Shown: positions 18,901-26,744 of the stretch, piece after piece
Position numbering within the stretch: position 1 is the first letter of the stretch
Layout: each line of letters begins with the position of its first letter
Source of the DNA: Peptostreptococcus faecalis
Lineage (GTDB): Bacteria > Bacillota > Clostridia > Peptostreptococcales > Peptostreptococcaceae
Assembly (NCBI RefSeq): GCF_900240845.1
Contig: NZ_OERU01000001.1
Coordinates: 765,079-829,078, forward strand
DNA: 64,000 nt
Reading direction: 5' to 3'
Translations under genes and position numbers: made by a program
The notes under the pieces: model-generated
What the model was told of the DNA's origin: nothing
The model's input: the letters and a program-made list of their open reading frames with translations, nothing else
Databases searched by the model: none

Positions 18901-20277
18901 GCAAAAATAAGATTGAGATCTTTAAAAGCTGCGGTAACTGAAAGAGAAAAAAGTGGAGTAAAACCATCAGAACAAGATGATATAGTTATTCCATATCAAA
19001 AAAATACTAGATTAAATACTAAGCACACATTACTTTGCCCTCAAATGGCTCCAATTCAATTCCATTTTATAGAAAAAGCATTACAAGATTCAGGTCTGAA
19101 TGTTAAAGTATTGAACAATTCATCATCTGAAGTAATTGAAGAAGGACTTAGATACGTAAATAATGATGCGTGCTATCCTGCGATTATTGTAATAGGGCAA
19201 ATTATACACGCGCTAAAGTCTGGTGAATACGACATAGAAAACACTTCGGTATTAATGAGTCAGACCGGAGGAGGATGCAGAGCTACTAATTATATTGCAT
19301 TTTTGAGAAAAGCATTAAAGTCTGCCGGTTTTCCAAAAGTTCCAGTAGTCTCAATCAGTGCTAATGGAGTGGAAGATAATGGAATAAAAGAACACGCAAG
19401 TATAGGGTTGATAAACAAGTTGATGATGGGTGTCGTATATGGGGATCTATTGATGAAAGTGCTTCTTAGGGTAAGACCTTATGAAAGAATTCCAGGAAGT
19501 GCAAATCAGCTATACAATAAGTGGGCGGATATTTGTAAAAAATCACTTTCTAAAGGTAACATAAGAGAGTTTAAAAATAATATTAAAAATATTGTTGAAG
19601 ACTTTGACAATATAGAAATAACTGATGAGGTAAAACCAAAAGTTGGATTGGTAGGCGAGATATTAGTAAAGTTTAGCCCAGTAGCTAATAATGATCTTAT
19701 ATCAATACTTGAAAGAGAAGGAGCTGAAGCCGTAGTTCCAGAACTGATGAATTTCTTCTTGGCAGTAGCCTATAATAACAACTATAAGCATGATAAGTTG
19801 GAAGGAAGTTGGAAATCAAAAGTTGGTGGTAAGGCTATAGTTAAATTAATAGAAAACTACCAGAAAAACTACTGTTATGCTTTGAAAAAGAGTAAAAGAT
19901 TTGATGCTCCTATGCCGATATCAGACTTAGCTGACTACACAAAACATTTTGTATCTTTAGGAAATCAAACTGGAGAAGGATGGTTGCTACCAGGAGAGAT
20001 GTTAGAGCTGATAGAAAGTGGATGTAATAATATAGTATGTATGCAACCTTTTGGATGCTTGCCTAACCATATAATAGGTAAGGGGGCAATAAAAGGAATT
20101 AAAAAGAAATATCCAAAAGCAAATATAATACCAATAGATTATGATGCATCGGCAACTTCAGTAAACCAACTAAACAGAATTAAACTAATGTTGTCTACAG
20201 CCTTCAGCGAAATCAATGGAGAAGAAACTTTTGAAGAAAGCTCTTTTAGACCCATAGATTTAGATCTTTATAGATAA
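15979..20277 (+). CDS. Giant acyl-CoA dehydratase activase (BadF/BadG/BcrA/BcrD ATPase fusion)
   Basis: 1432 residues. Two tandem ASKHA-type ATPase modules are visible: LGIDIGSTTVKAV near residue 5 with GICAGGTGAF near 125, and LGIDAGSTTTKAV near 319 with EACSSGCGSFLE; each has the cysteine that ligates a shared 4Fe-4S cluster in this family. A DUF2229-type region (GIPRVLNMYENYPFW) starts near 675 and the C-terminal third resembles dehydratase component D, with GRPYHLDPEINHG near 870. GGAGG precedes the ATG at 15979; a longer start at 15958 is less likely. Such proteins energise electrons for 2-hydroxyacyl-CoA dehydratases, but no dehydratase subunits or CoA transferase lie nearby, so the client is unknown. 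Confidence 0.9.
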   Translation: MEGIYKLGIDIGSTTVKAVVLSDENSIIYKKYRRHFSDVKKAVSTQLKDIHKKYGNIRVKPVITGSGGIGLSRKINIKFEQEVISSTKAIRFFYSETDVVIELGGEDAKVTFLSGGIDQRMNGICAGGTGAFIDQMASLLKEDAAGLNSLAKDYNVIYPIASRCGVFAKTDIQPLINDGANKSDIAMSIFNAVVVQTVSVLSCGRKIEGKVAFLGGPLYFLSELRRQFINVLRLQEEDVIFPEDAQLYVALGAALLSNEEDSIDIEKLISKIDEVGTLEDSTSEDVIPLFNDENEYNEFKERHNKASVEKINIDNYKGKCFLGIDAGSTTTKAVLISDDGKILYSHYGSNEGSPLNMSIKILKEIYSILPKDCTIARATVTGYGEELIKKALRMDEGEIETIAHYKAAKFFNPNVNFILDIGGQDMKCLKIKDGVIDQIILNEACSSGCGSFLESFAKSLHMDVIDFAKEGLFSEKPVDLGSRCTVFMNSRVKQAQKEGATLADISSGLAYSVVKNALFKVIKLRDIEELGENVVVQGGTFYNDLVLRAFEISTDREVIRPDIAGLMGAFGCALISMEKYEGIRSNILSIEQLNDISIESSVTRCKGCSNKCLLTINKFSEHEIFVSGNRCEVGEAIYTNTKVSKDNETFNMYKYKYDKLFSYKSISEKDARRGVIGIPRVLNMYENYPFWHTFLTSLGFSVKISSQSSKQIFEKGISSIASDTVCYPAKLVHGHIEDLISKGIKTIFYPSVTHEYMEDKSADNHFNCPVVTSYPEVIKSNMDSLEENQIDFINFFVSLNDKEKLKKRIYSAMKYHFNDIKREEINVAVDKATEEYNKFKLDIMKKGEEIVEKLNTENRRGIVLAGRPYHLDPEINHGIPELINQLGLTVLSEDSVCHMTEKRELRVVDQWVYHSRLYKAANFCKEHDNIDMVQLNSFGCGLDAVTTEQVEEILNEKSKIHTVIKIDEGNNLGAAKIRLRSLKAAVTEREKSGVKPSEQDDIVIPYQKNTRLNTKHTLLCPQMAPIQFHFIEKALQDSGLNVKVLNNSSSEVIEEGLRYVNNDACYPAIIVIGQIIHALKSGEYDIENTSVLMSQTGGGCRATNYIAFLRKALKSAGFPKVPVVSISANGVEDNGIKEHASIGLINKLMMGVVYGDLLMKVLLRVRPYERIPGSANQLYNKWADICKKSLSKGNIREFKNNIKNIVEDFDNIEITDEVKPKVGLVGEILVKFSPVANNDLISILEREGAEAVVPELMNFFLAVAYNNNYKHDKLEGSWKSKVGGKAIVKLIENYQKNYCYALKKSKRFDAPMPISDLADYTKHFVSLGNQTGEGWLLPGEMLELIESGCNNIVCMQPFGCLPNHIIGKGAIKGIKKKYPKANIIPIDYDASATSVNQLNRIKLMLSTAFSEINGEETFEESSFRPIDLDLYR

Positions 20278-20295
20278 AATATTGAATTTAAGAGT

Positions 20296-20340
20296 AATAG
20301 TATGCTCTGTTAACCTAATGGCAGGGCATACTATTTTATT
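20296..20340 (+). terminator. Terminator after the activase gene
   Basis: AATAGTATGCTCTG at 20296-20309 pairs without mismatch (one G-T) with CAGGGCATACTATT at 20322-20335. The T tract (TTATTTG) is short, so some read-through into the next gene, which begins at 20355, is possible. Confidence 0.7.
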
Positions 20341-20354
20341 TGAAGGGAGAATAT

Positions 20355-21689
20355 ATGAATATTACTAATGAATCTATTGTTTCTATTTACAATGAAAATA
20401 AAATAAATGAAGAACTTGTAATATACAACGGTAAATTTCAGATATATTCCCAAATTAACATCAAATGCGAGGGTAGTGTATATTACAATATAGTTGACCC
20501 TGTATCAATAGTATTTAAAGCTAGAATATATAAGTATAGTGAAATATGTAATGATATAGAAGAGGCTACTTTAGGTAGTATGGTAATTGAAATATCAGGA
20601 TATAAACTTATGAATGCAGAGCTTTTACAGATTAAAAATGATGAAATATATGGATATATAAGTGATGTGAGCATTAAATCTAAGGATAATGTCGTAGATT
20701 ATGTGCAATTCGATATAATAAATATGGATAAATTCCCTGGAAAACTTGTAAATCACAATGATGTTGTGTATGCAGGCAGAATAGAATTTAAAATTGATAA
20801 TTATATAGTCATTATAGATAAAAGTTATGAATATAATAAAAGCTTACATAATAAATTGGTATCTAAATCAGGTAGTGTAATTACACATACTGGAAGAATA
20901 TATAAAAATACTATGGAACCATTTAAAACGAAAAATATAGAAAGTATTTTATATAGAATATCATCCACTTTTAGTTTTTGTTGTGGAAGGCACATTAATA
21001 TACCTAATGCATTTGGATATAGAAAAGGAATAAACTTATATCGCTCATGGCGAAAAATGTATTCATCCGATTACAAATTTGTGTTTAATTGGACTAGTAC
21101 TATTTCTAATTATCACAATTTAGAAAAATTTGCTTCTTTGATGTGTAAAAAGTTAGAAGATACATATTACTATGAGACTATAATAGGAATAATTGATTGG
21201 TATATTGAAGCTCTAAATGGAATTAATCTAGGCAATAATATTATATCTATTCAGACTGTACTAGAGATGTTATCTTATGTTTTACTTGTAGAGACGGATT
21301 TTTTACTAACTAAATCTGAATTTGATACTCGACCTGCAAATCAAAATATAAGGCTTCTATTGAATGAATGCGAAATTGATTATACTATGCCTAGAACTAT
21401 GAAAACATCAGAAGCAATATCGGATAAATTTGAAGATGGAGTGGATTTAATTACTTATTACAGAAATATGGTCGTACATCCAAGCAAGGCTAAAAGAGGA
21501 ACGCATTTAAGCTTTGAAGATATGTGGAATATAATTTTGTTAGGAATTAATTATATTGAACTTGTGATTCTCTACATAATTAATTATAAAGGTGAATATA
21601 CTAATAGGTTTATAGGAATAAGTTTTGGAGATGTAGAAATAGTTCCATGGTCAAAAAAAAATAATTTTCAAAAAAGTATTGACAATTAA
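20355..21689 (+). CDS. HEPN-domain protein, ApeA-like; possible RNase effector
   Basis: 444 residues from an ATG after AAGGGAG. The first 200 residues look like a beta-rich domain (strands such as VYYNIV and VDYVQFDIIN). The C-terminal half is helical: VLEMLSYVLLVE, then RPANQNIRLLLNE, then YYRNMVVHPSKAKRG. The R370-x4-H375 pair is the HEPN ribonuclease motif (R-x4-6-H), and the order of blocks resembles the ApeA class of abortive-infection HEPN proteins. No antitoxin or MNT partner is adjacent. Base composition is like the neighbours. It lies between the activase terminator and a T-box operon, a typical single-gene insertion spot. The HEPN call is likely; an anti-phage role is inference. Confidence 0.6.
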   Translation: MNITNESIVSIYNENKINEELVIYNGKFQIYSQINIKCEGSVYYNIVDPVSIVFKARIYKYSEICNDIEEATLGSMVIEISGYKLMNAELLQIKNDEIYGYISDVSIKSKDNVVDYVQFDIINMDKFPGKLVNHNDVVYAGRIEFKIDNYIVIIDKSYEYNKSLHNKLVSKSGSVITHTGRIYKNTMEPFKTKNIESILYRISSTFSFCCGRHINIPNAFGYRKGINLYRSWRKMYSSDYKFVFNWTSTISNYHNLEKFASLMCKKLEDTYYYETIIGIIDWYIEALNGINLGNNIISIQTVLEMLSYVLLVETDFLLTKSEFDTRPANQNIRLLLNECEIDYTMPRTMKTSEAISDKFEDGVDLITYYRNMVVHPSKAKRGTHLSFEDMWNIILLGINYIELVILYIINYKGEYTNRFIGISFGDVEIVPWSKKNNFQKSIDN

Positions 21690-21707
21690 TTAGTTTTATC
21701 CTAAAAT
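21679..21707 (+). promoter_or_regulatory. Promoter of the T-box amino-acid importer operon
   Basis: Consensus TTGACA at 21679-21684 and TAAAAT at 21702-21707, 17 bases apart. The -35 element lies inside the last codons of the HEPN gene, so the T-box operon has its own transcription start. Confidence 0.7.
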
Positions 21708-21749
21708 CAAATCAATATCAAAAATTAATAAAATAAAAATTGCGAAAAG

Positions 21750-22000
21750 AAATAGTAGATATAGGGTAGTTAATCAGAGAGTTGCTGTATGGTGAGAAGC
21801 GCATTACGAATTATATTGAACACATCTTGGAATTTGATACCGAATTAAGTAGGCTATCACGGGTGCGCCCGTTACAGTGCCAGGGTATTATATAGTACCT
21901 AGCGAGGTCGTTACTGCGAGGTAATGACGAATAGAGGTGGGAACACGAAGTATTGATTATACTCTCGTCCTCTGACGGTTGTCAGTGGGCGAGTTTTTTT
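21750..22000 (+). promoter_or_regulatory. T-box leader controlling the amino-acid ABC importer
   Basis: The stem I elements GAGAGTTG and GGTGAGAAGC and the late AAGTAGG are followed by a stem III hairpin (CGGGTGCGCCCG) and by AGAGGTGGGAACACG at 21933-21947, the T-box antiterminator sequence. Its bulge TGGGAAC is flanked by AGAGG and ACG, which can pair with CCTCT and CGT at 21967-21973 as antiterminator. The competing terminator is CTCGTCC-CTGAC / GTCAGTGGGCGAG at 21963-21993 with seven T. Uncharged tRNA binding therefore switches on the importer. The G in the bulge would pair with a C discriminator base, which favours tRNA-His; I could not fix the specifier codon. Confidence 0.93.
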
Positions 22001-22032
22001 ATGTTAAATTTTAAGATTATGGAGGTTAGGTT

Positions 22033-22827
22033 ATGAAAAAAGGATTTATAAAAAAATTATTAATGGCGAGTTTAAGCTTAGTTCTAGTTTCAACGATGGT
22101 AGGATGTTCTTCAAAAGACGCTAACTCTAGCGAAAATAAAGATTATGAAACTGTAATAGTAGGATTAGACAATACTTTTGTGCCAATGGGGTTTGTCGAT
22201 GAAAATAATAAGTTAGTTGGGTTTGATATTGACTTAGCAAATGAAGTATTTAAGAGAATTGGAATCACACCACAGTTTGAAAATATTGACTGGTCAATGA
22301 AAGAACAATCACTAAAAAATAAGAATATAGACTGCTTGTGGAATGGATATACAATAACTGAAGAAAGAAAGAAAAAGGTTGAATTCACTAAACCTTATTT
22401 AGATAATAAGCAGATAGTAGTTACAATGGCTACAGAACCATTTAAAAAAATTGATGACTTGAAGGATCAACCCGTTGGAACACAAGCCGCATCATCTTCT
22501 TTAGAAACAATAGAAAATAACGAAGAATTTCTTGCGTTAATAAAAGGGAACGCACCTTCTACATATGATACTTTTGATAAGGTATTAAGAGATTTAGAAA
22601 TAGGTAGAATTAAAGCAGTAGTAGGAGATGAAGTATTATTAAATTACTACATGAAACAAAGAGGTGCAGATAAGTATAAAACTCTTGAAGGTGATTTAGG
22701 AAAAGAGCAATATGCTGTTGGATTTAGAAAAGAAGATACTAAGCTTAAAGATAAGATTGACAAAGCACTAGATGAAATAAAAAATGACGGAACATTTGAA
22801 AAAATTAAGGATAAATGGTTCAAATAA
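22033..22827 (+). CDS. Amino-acid ABC importer, substrate-binding lipoprotein
   Basis: 264 residues, SBP family 3. A lipoprotein signal ends at VGC (Cys25). The mature part begins IVGLDNTFVPMGFVDENNKLVGFDIDLANEV, and WNGYTITEERKKKVEFTKPY is the ligand-binding block for polar amino acids. It captures an amino acid outside the membrane for the permease and ATPase encoded next. GGAGG precedes the ATG just after the T-box terminator. The T-box bulge suggests histidine, which would make the operon hisXYZ-like, but the ligand is not proven by the protein sequence. Confidence 0.9.
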   Translation: MKKGFIKKLLMASLSLVLVSTMVGCSSKDANSSENKDYETVIVGLDNTFVPMGFVDENNKLVGFDIDLANEVFKRIGITPQFENIDWSMKEQSLKNKNIDCLWNGYTITEERKKKVEFTKPYLDNKQIVVTMATEPFKKIDDLKDQPVGTQAASSSLETIENNEEFLALIKGNAPSTYDTFDKVLRDLEIGRIKAVVGDEVLLNYYMKQRGADKYKTLEGDLGKEQYAVGFRKEDTKLKDKIDKALDEIKNDGTFEKIKDKWFK

Positions 22828-22846
22828 ATAGAGAGAGGATAATTTG

Positions 22847-23464
22847 ATGGTTGAAGGAGTAAAAATATTACTGGAGTTGTTTTTTTTAACAACATTATTT
22901 TCTATACCACTTGGTATATTAGTTGCACTAGTTAGGGTATCAAAGAATAAAATTGCAAGAAATATTACAGGAATTTATATATGGATTATGAGAGGGAGTC
23001 CTCTTTTACTTCAAATGATGTTTTTATATTACGCGCTTCCTACATTCAATGAGAACTTAGTATTTGATGCTATGCCAGTTGCAATAATAGCGTTTACAAT
23101 TAACTATGCAGCTTACTACGCAGAGATATTCAGATCAGGTTTGCAATCTATTGATAAGGGACAGTTTGAAGCTGCAAAAGTATTAGGTTTTGATAAATTC
23201 ACAATGTATAGAAGAATAATACTTCCTCAAGTGATAAAAAGGGTGCTTCCTCCAGTCTCTAATGAATTGATCACATTGGTAAAGGATACTTCTCTTGTAA
23301 GTATTTTGGCCATGAATGATTTATTAAGAATGGCGACTGCAGCTACAAACAGAGATGGTAGTTTGATTCATTTCCTATATGTGGCGATAATATATCTAGC
23401 TATGACTGCTGTTTTGACAAAAGTAATGGCTTTTGTAGAAAAAAAATATTCATACTATAATTAG
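22847..23464 (+). CDS. Amino-acid ABC importer, permease
   Basis: 205 residues with about five membrane helices, typical of HisM/HisQ-type permeases. The EAA loop reads GQFEAAKVLGFDKFTMYRRIILPQ and contacts the ATPase. GAGAGAGGA lies seven bases before the ATG at 22847; a TTG three bases earlier is in frame but less well placed. It follows the binding-protein gene by 19 bases. Confidence 0.9.
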   Translation: MVEGVKILLELFFLTTLFSIPLGILVALVRVSKNKIARNITGIYIWIMRGSPLLLQMMFLYYALPTFNENLVFDAMPVAIIAFTINYAAYYAEIFRSGLQSIDKGQFEAAKVLGFDKFTMYRRIILPQVIKRVLPPVSNELITLVKDTSLVSILAMNDLLRMATAATNRDGSLIHFLYVAIIYLAMTAVLTKVMAFVEKKYSYYN

Positions 23465-23473
23465 AGGTGTAAA

Positions 23474-24142
23474 ATGTTAAAAGTAATTGATTTAAAGAAA
23501 AGTTTTAATAAAGAAGAAGTTTTAAAAGGGATTTCTTTTGAAGTAGATGCTGGAGAAACAGCTGTAATACTTGGAAAATCAGGAGCAGGTAAAACAACTC
23601 TAATAAGATGTATAAATGGACTAGAAACATTTGACAGTGGAAAAATAGTAGTTGATGATATCGAGATAACTAATACATCAGAAATGAAAAAGCTAAGAGG
23701 GCAAATTGGAATGGTATTTCAAAATTTCAATTTATTCCCACACTTAACTGTATTAGAAAATATCATTGAATCACCTGTAAATGTATTTGGGAAAAATAAA
23801 GAAGAAGCGACAAAAATAGCATTAGATCTTCTTGATATGGTTGATTTATCTGACAAAAAAGATATGTACCCATTCCAACTATCAGGAGGACAACAGCAAA
23901 GAGTAGCAATAGCTAGAAGTTGCGCTCTTATGCCAAAAGTTCTTTGTTTTGATGAACCAACGTCTGCTTTGGATTATGAAAATATAAAAAAAATAGAAGA
24001 AGTAATACAAAAATGCAAGAACAGAGGCATGGCTGTGTTGATAATAACTCATGATAGAGCTTTTTCAAAAGAAGTAGCAGACAAAATAATATATATAAAA
24101 GAAGGGCTACTAGTTGAAGAAATTGATACGGACGCTCAGTAG
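23474..24142 (+). CDS. Amino-acid ABC importer, ATP-binding protein
   Basis: 222 residues. Walker A GKSGAGKTT near residue 35, Q-loop in VFQNFNLFPH, signature LSGGQQQR and Walker B VLCFDEPTSALD are intact. It is slightly shorter than the usual 240 residues of GlnQ-type subunits but complete. It powers uptake through the preceding permease. A terminator follows at 24183. Confidence 0.93.
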   Translation: MLKVIDLKKSFNKEEVLKGISFEVDAGETAVILGKSGAGKTTLIRCINGLETFDSGKIVVDDIEITNTSEMKKLRGQIGMVFQNFNLFPHLTVLENIIESPVNVFGKNKEEATKIALDLLDMVDLSDKKDMYPFQLSGGQQQRVAIARSCALMPKVLCFDEPTSALDYENIKKIEEVIQKCKNRGMAVLIITHDRAFSKEVADKIIYIKEGLLVEEIDTDAQ

Positions 24143-24182
24143 TATTAGATAAACTCTTTCAAAATAATTGTTAATACTTTTA

Positions 24183-24226
24183 AAATATCCTTACAAATAG
24201 AAATATTGTGAGGATATTTTTTATTT
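24183..24226 (+). terminator. Terminator of the amino-acid importer operon
   Basis: AAAATATCCTTACAA pairs with TTGTGAGGATATTTT (24183-24220, one G-T) and is followed by TTATTTTATT. Confidence 0.85.
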
Positions 24227-24331
24227 TATTATAATAAAAATAATACTAGTATTTTATGAATATTATTGTAGCGCTAGTACACTCAAAAGTTTTTATATGA
24301 TATAATTATTCAGAGAGGTTGGGTGAAAATA

Positions 24332-25537
24332 ATGAGTAAAAACAACTATAAAGGCAATCACAACAATAATAAGAAATATAAAAATAATAATTACAAAGAA
24401 AAAAATAAAGATGATTTCTCTTTTGATGATATAGGGAAGAACGTGGGAGATTCTTTGGAAGGAATGATGTTATCGATTAATGATATGTTCAACAACATGG
24501 ATTTTAATAACTTAAATAAAAATATACAAAGTACAGTAGACTTTGCTTTAAAGGAAGCAAATAATTCAAAAATAAAAAAAATGTTCTTTGAATCTTCTAA
24601 TTCCTATAGTAATTATGAAAAGAAAAATGAGTTTGATAAAGAAAAATATATTAATAGACCAAGAGGTTTTTTACCATGTCTAATATTTCAAATAATATCT
24701 TATAGCGTTACATTTGTATGTGGGATACTTGGAATTGTGTTTTTATTTACAAATTTAGTTAAATCTGGAATATTTTTTGCAATTGCAATACCTGCTTTAA
24801 TTATTGGAGTGATGTTTTCTAAAAAATTCGGTTACATTCTTAGATTCAATATGTATTCAAAAAATCTAGATAGAAATGGTTTTGTTGATGTAAGCACACT
24901 GTCAAGAACTACCGGAGGAAAAAAAGAAAACATAGTAAAAGATTTAAAGACAATGATAAAAAAAGAAAACTTCTTGCAGGGTCACTTAATTGAAGATGAC
25001 ACTATATTTATAGCAACAGATGAGTTGTATGATTACTATTGTATGGGACTTGAAGAAAAAAGAAAAAGAGAAGAGATTGAAATACAAAGTAAGGAAAACA
25101 AAGAATTAGAAGAATTTCTTGATTTATGTAAATCACAGATTAAAGATATAGAAGATGCTAAAAGTAGTGTGAAAAGTGAGGTTCTTTTGAACAAAATAAG
25201 TAGAATAGAATCTTCAATTAATCTGATTGTTGAAGCTATTAAACAACAGCCAGACCAAATAAATATTTTGGATAGATTCTCCTCTTACTATGTTCCAACT
25301 ACAATAAAACTTATAAATACATATTCAGACTTAGAATCCACTTCTTTGGATACGAATTCAGTAATAGAGGCAAAGTCTGAAATTGAAAAAGCCTTAGACA
25401 CTATAATAATAGCGTATGAAAAAATATTAGAAGAAATAATGAAAATTAACACAATGGATATTAATGCTGATATTTCAGTACTAAATACAATGCTTTCTCA
25501 AGATGGACTAAAAAAAGATGATCACTTTGGTCAATAG
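24332..25537 (+). CDS. XpaC-like membrane protein (5-bromo-4-chloroindolyl phosphate hydrolysis family)
   Basis: 401 residues. An Asn/Lys-rich N-terminal stretch is followed by two membrane helices at about 112-165 (LPCLIFQIISYSV, then IFFAIAIPALIIG), a winged-helix-like block (DVSTLSRTTGGKKENIVKDLKTMI) and a coiled-coil C-terminus. This layout fits the XpaC family. Like in other Firmicutes it lies directly before telA. The start ATG at 24332 is preceded by GGGTG; a GTG at 24323 is also in frame and closer to GAGAGG. TATAAT at 24299 is the likely -10 box. The biochemical role is unknown; the historic name comes from a phosphatase-indicator phenotype. Confidence 0.82.
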   Translation: MSKNNYKGNHNNNKKYKNNNYKEKNKDDFSFDDIGKNVGDSLEGMMLSINDMFNNMDFNNLNKNIQSTVDFALKEANNSKIKKMFFESSNSYSNYEKKNEFDKEKYINRPRGFLPCLIFQIISYSVTFVCGILGIVFLFTNLVKSGIFFAIAIPALIIGVMFSKKFGYILRFNMYSKNLDRNGFVDVSTLSRTTGGKKENIVKDLKTMIKKENFLQGHLIEDDTIFIATDELYDYYCMGLEEKRKREEIEIQSKENKELEEFLDLCKSQIKDIEDAKSSVKSEVLLNKISRIESSINLIVEAIKQQPDQINILDRFSSYYVPTTIKLINTYSDLESTSLDTNSVIEAKSEIEKALDTIIIAYEKILEEIMKINTMDINADISVLNTMLSQDGLKKDDHFGQ

Positions 25538-25564
25538 TAAAGAATACACCACATTAATAATTAA

Positions 25565-25606
25565 GGGAGGTGCAGAAAATCCGTAGCTGTGATTTTCTAG
25601 AATATG
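25565..25606 (+). promoter_or_regulatory. telA ribosome binding site separated from the start by a hairpin
   Basis: GGGAGG at 25565-25570 lies 33 bases before the ATG at 25604. Between them AGAAAATC (25574-25581) pairs perfectly with GATTTTCT (25591-25598) around a nine-base loop. With the hairpin folded, only eight bases (TGC plus AGAAT) separate the Shine-Dalgarno sequence from the ATG, which is ideal. An in-frame TAG at 25598-25600 rules out an upstream start. No other Shine-Dalgarno sequence is near. Confidence 0.7.
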
Positions 25607-26731
25607 GATAATAATATTACACTTAAATTAGATGGAATAGATGAGGTTTCTCATATAGATGAGAAAAAAGGAAACAGCAATATATTAAATTCAAGTTTAG
25701 ATGATACTATATTGACTGAAGAAGAAATGAAAATGGTTGATGACTTTTCAAAAAGAATTAATATTAATGATTCTAAACTTGTGATAGAATATGGATCTGG
25801 AGTTCAAAAGAGAATGTCTGATTTTTCTGATCAAACTCTTAAGACAATTAAATCTAAGGACATTGGAGAGGTAGGATCTTTAATTACAAATTTAGTTGTA
25901 GAACTTAAAAATTTTGAAATAGACAAGGAAGATAAGGGGATATTTAATTTCTTTAAAAGAGGAGCCAAAAAAGCTCAAATATTAAAAACTAACTATGAAA
26001 GCGCAGAAGCAAATGTAGACAGCATTGTTAAATCACTTGAAAAACAACAGATAACTCTTATGAAAGACATATCTATGTTGGATCAGATGTATGATTTGAA
26101 CAAGAACTACTACAAAGAAGTTTCTATGTATATAATTGCTGGAAAGAATAGAATAAAATCTATAAAGGAAAATGAATATCTTGAATTGACGAATAGAGCA
26201 AATACATCTGGAAAGCAAGAAGATGTTCAAGAGCTAAATGATTTAAATAATCACATAAGTAGATTTGAAAAAAAATTGCATGACTTAGAGCTTTCTAGAA
26301 TGATATCAATACAAACTGCACCACAAATTAGAATGGTTCAAAATAATAATATAGAAATGGTAGAAAAAATAAACTCTACAATCGTAAATACTATTCCATT
26401 ATGGAAAAACCAAATGGTATTAGCTCTAGGAGTTGCAAATTCAAATGCTGCAATTCAGACTCAAAGAGAGGTAAGCAATATTACTAATGAATTACTAAAG
26501 AAAAATGCAGATGCATTAAAAATGGGAAGTATTGAAGCAGCAAAAGAGTCTCAAAGAGGCATCGTTGATATAGAAACATTGAAACATACCAACCAAACAC
26601 TTATATCTAGTTTGGATGAAGTCATAAAAATTCAAAATGAAGGAAAAGAAAAAAGACAAGAAGCTGAAATTGAAATTAGCAAATTAGAAAATGAATTAAA
26701 ACAAAAAATGATAGAAATTGCAACAAAATAA
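25604..26731 (+). CDS. telA: TelA family toxic-anion resistance protein
   Basis: 375 residues, helical and soluble, with the block GAKKAQILKTNYESAEANVDSIVKSLEKQQ and later APQIRMVQNNN and IPLWKNQMVLALG, all typical of TelA/YaaN. The family is linked to tellurite resistance in some plasmids and to envelope stress in Firmicutes; the exact activity is unknown. It follows the XpaC-like gene by 66 bases, the conserved pairing. The start codon is unusual: see the hairpin-spaced ribosome binding site at 25565. Confidence 0.9.
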   Translation: MDNNITLKLDGIDEVSHIDEKKGNSNILNSSLDDTILTEEEMKMVDDFSKRININDSKLVIEYGSGVQKRMSDFSDQTLKTIKSKDIGEVGSLITNLVVELKNFEIDKEDKGIFNFFKRGAKKAQILKTNYESAEANVDSIVKSLEKQQITLMKDISMLDQMYDLNKNYYKEVSMYIIAGKNRIKSIKENEYLELTNRANTSGKQEDVQELNDLNNHISRFEKKLHDLELSRMISIQTAPQIRMVQNNNIEMVEKINSTIVNTIPLWKNQMVLALGVANSNAAIQTQREVSNITNELLKKNADALKMGSIEAAKESQRGIVDIETLKHTNQTLISSLDEVIKIQNEGKEKRQEAEIEISKLENELKQKMIEIATK

Positions 26732-26744
26732 TTAAGGAGACAAT

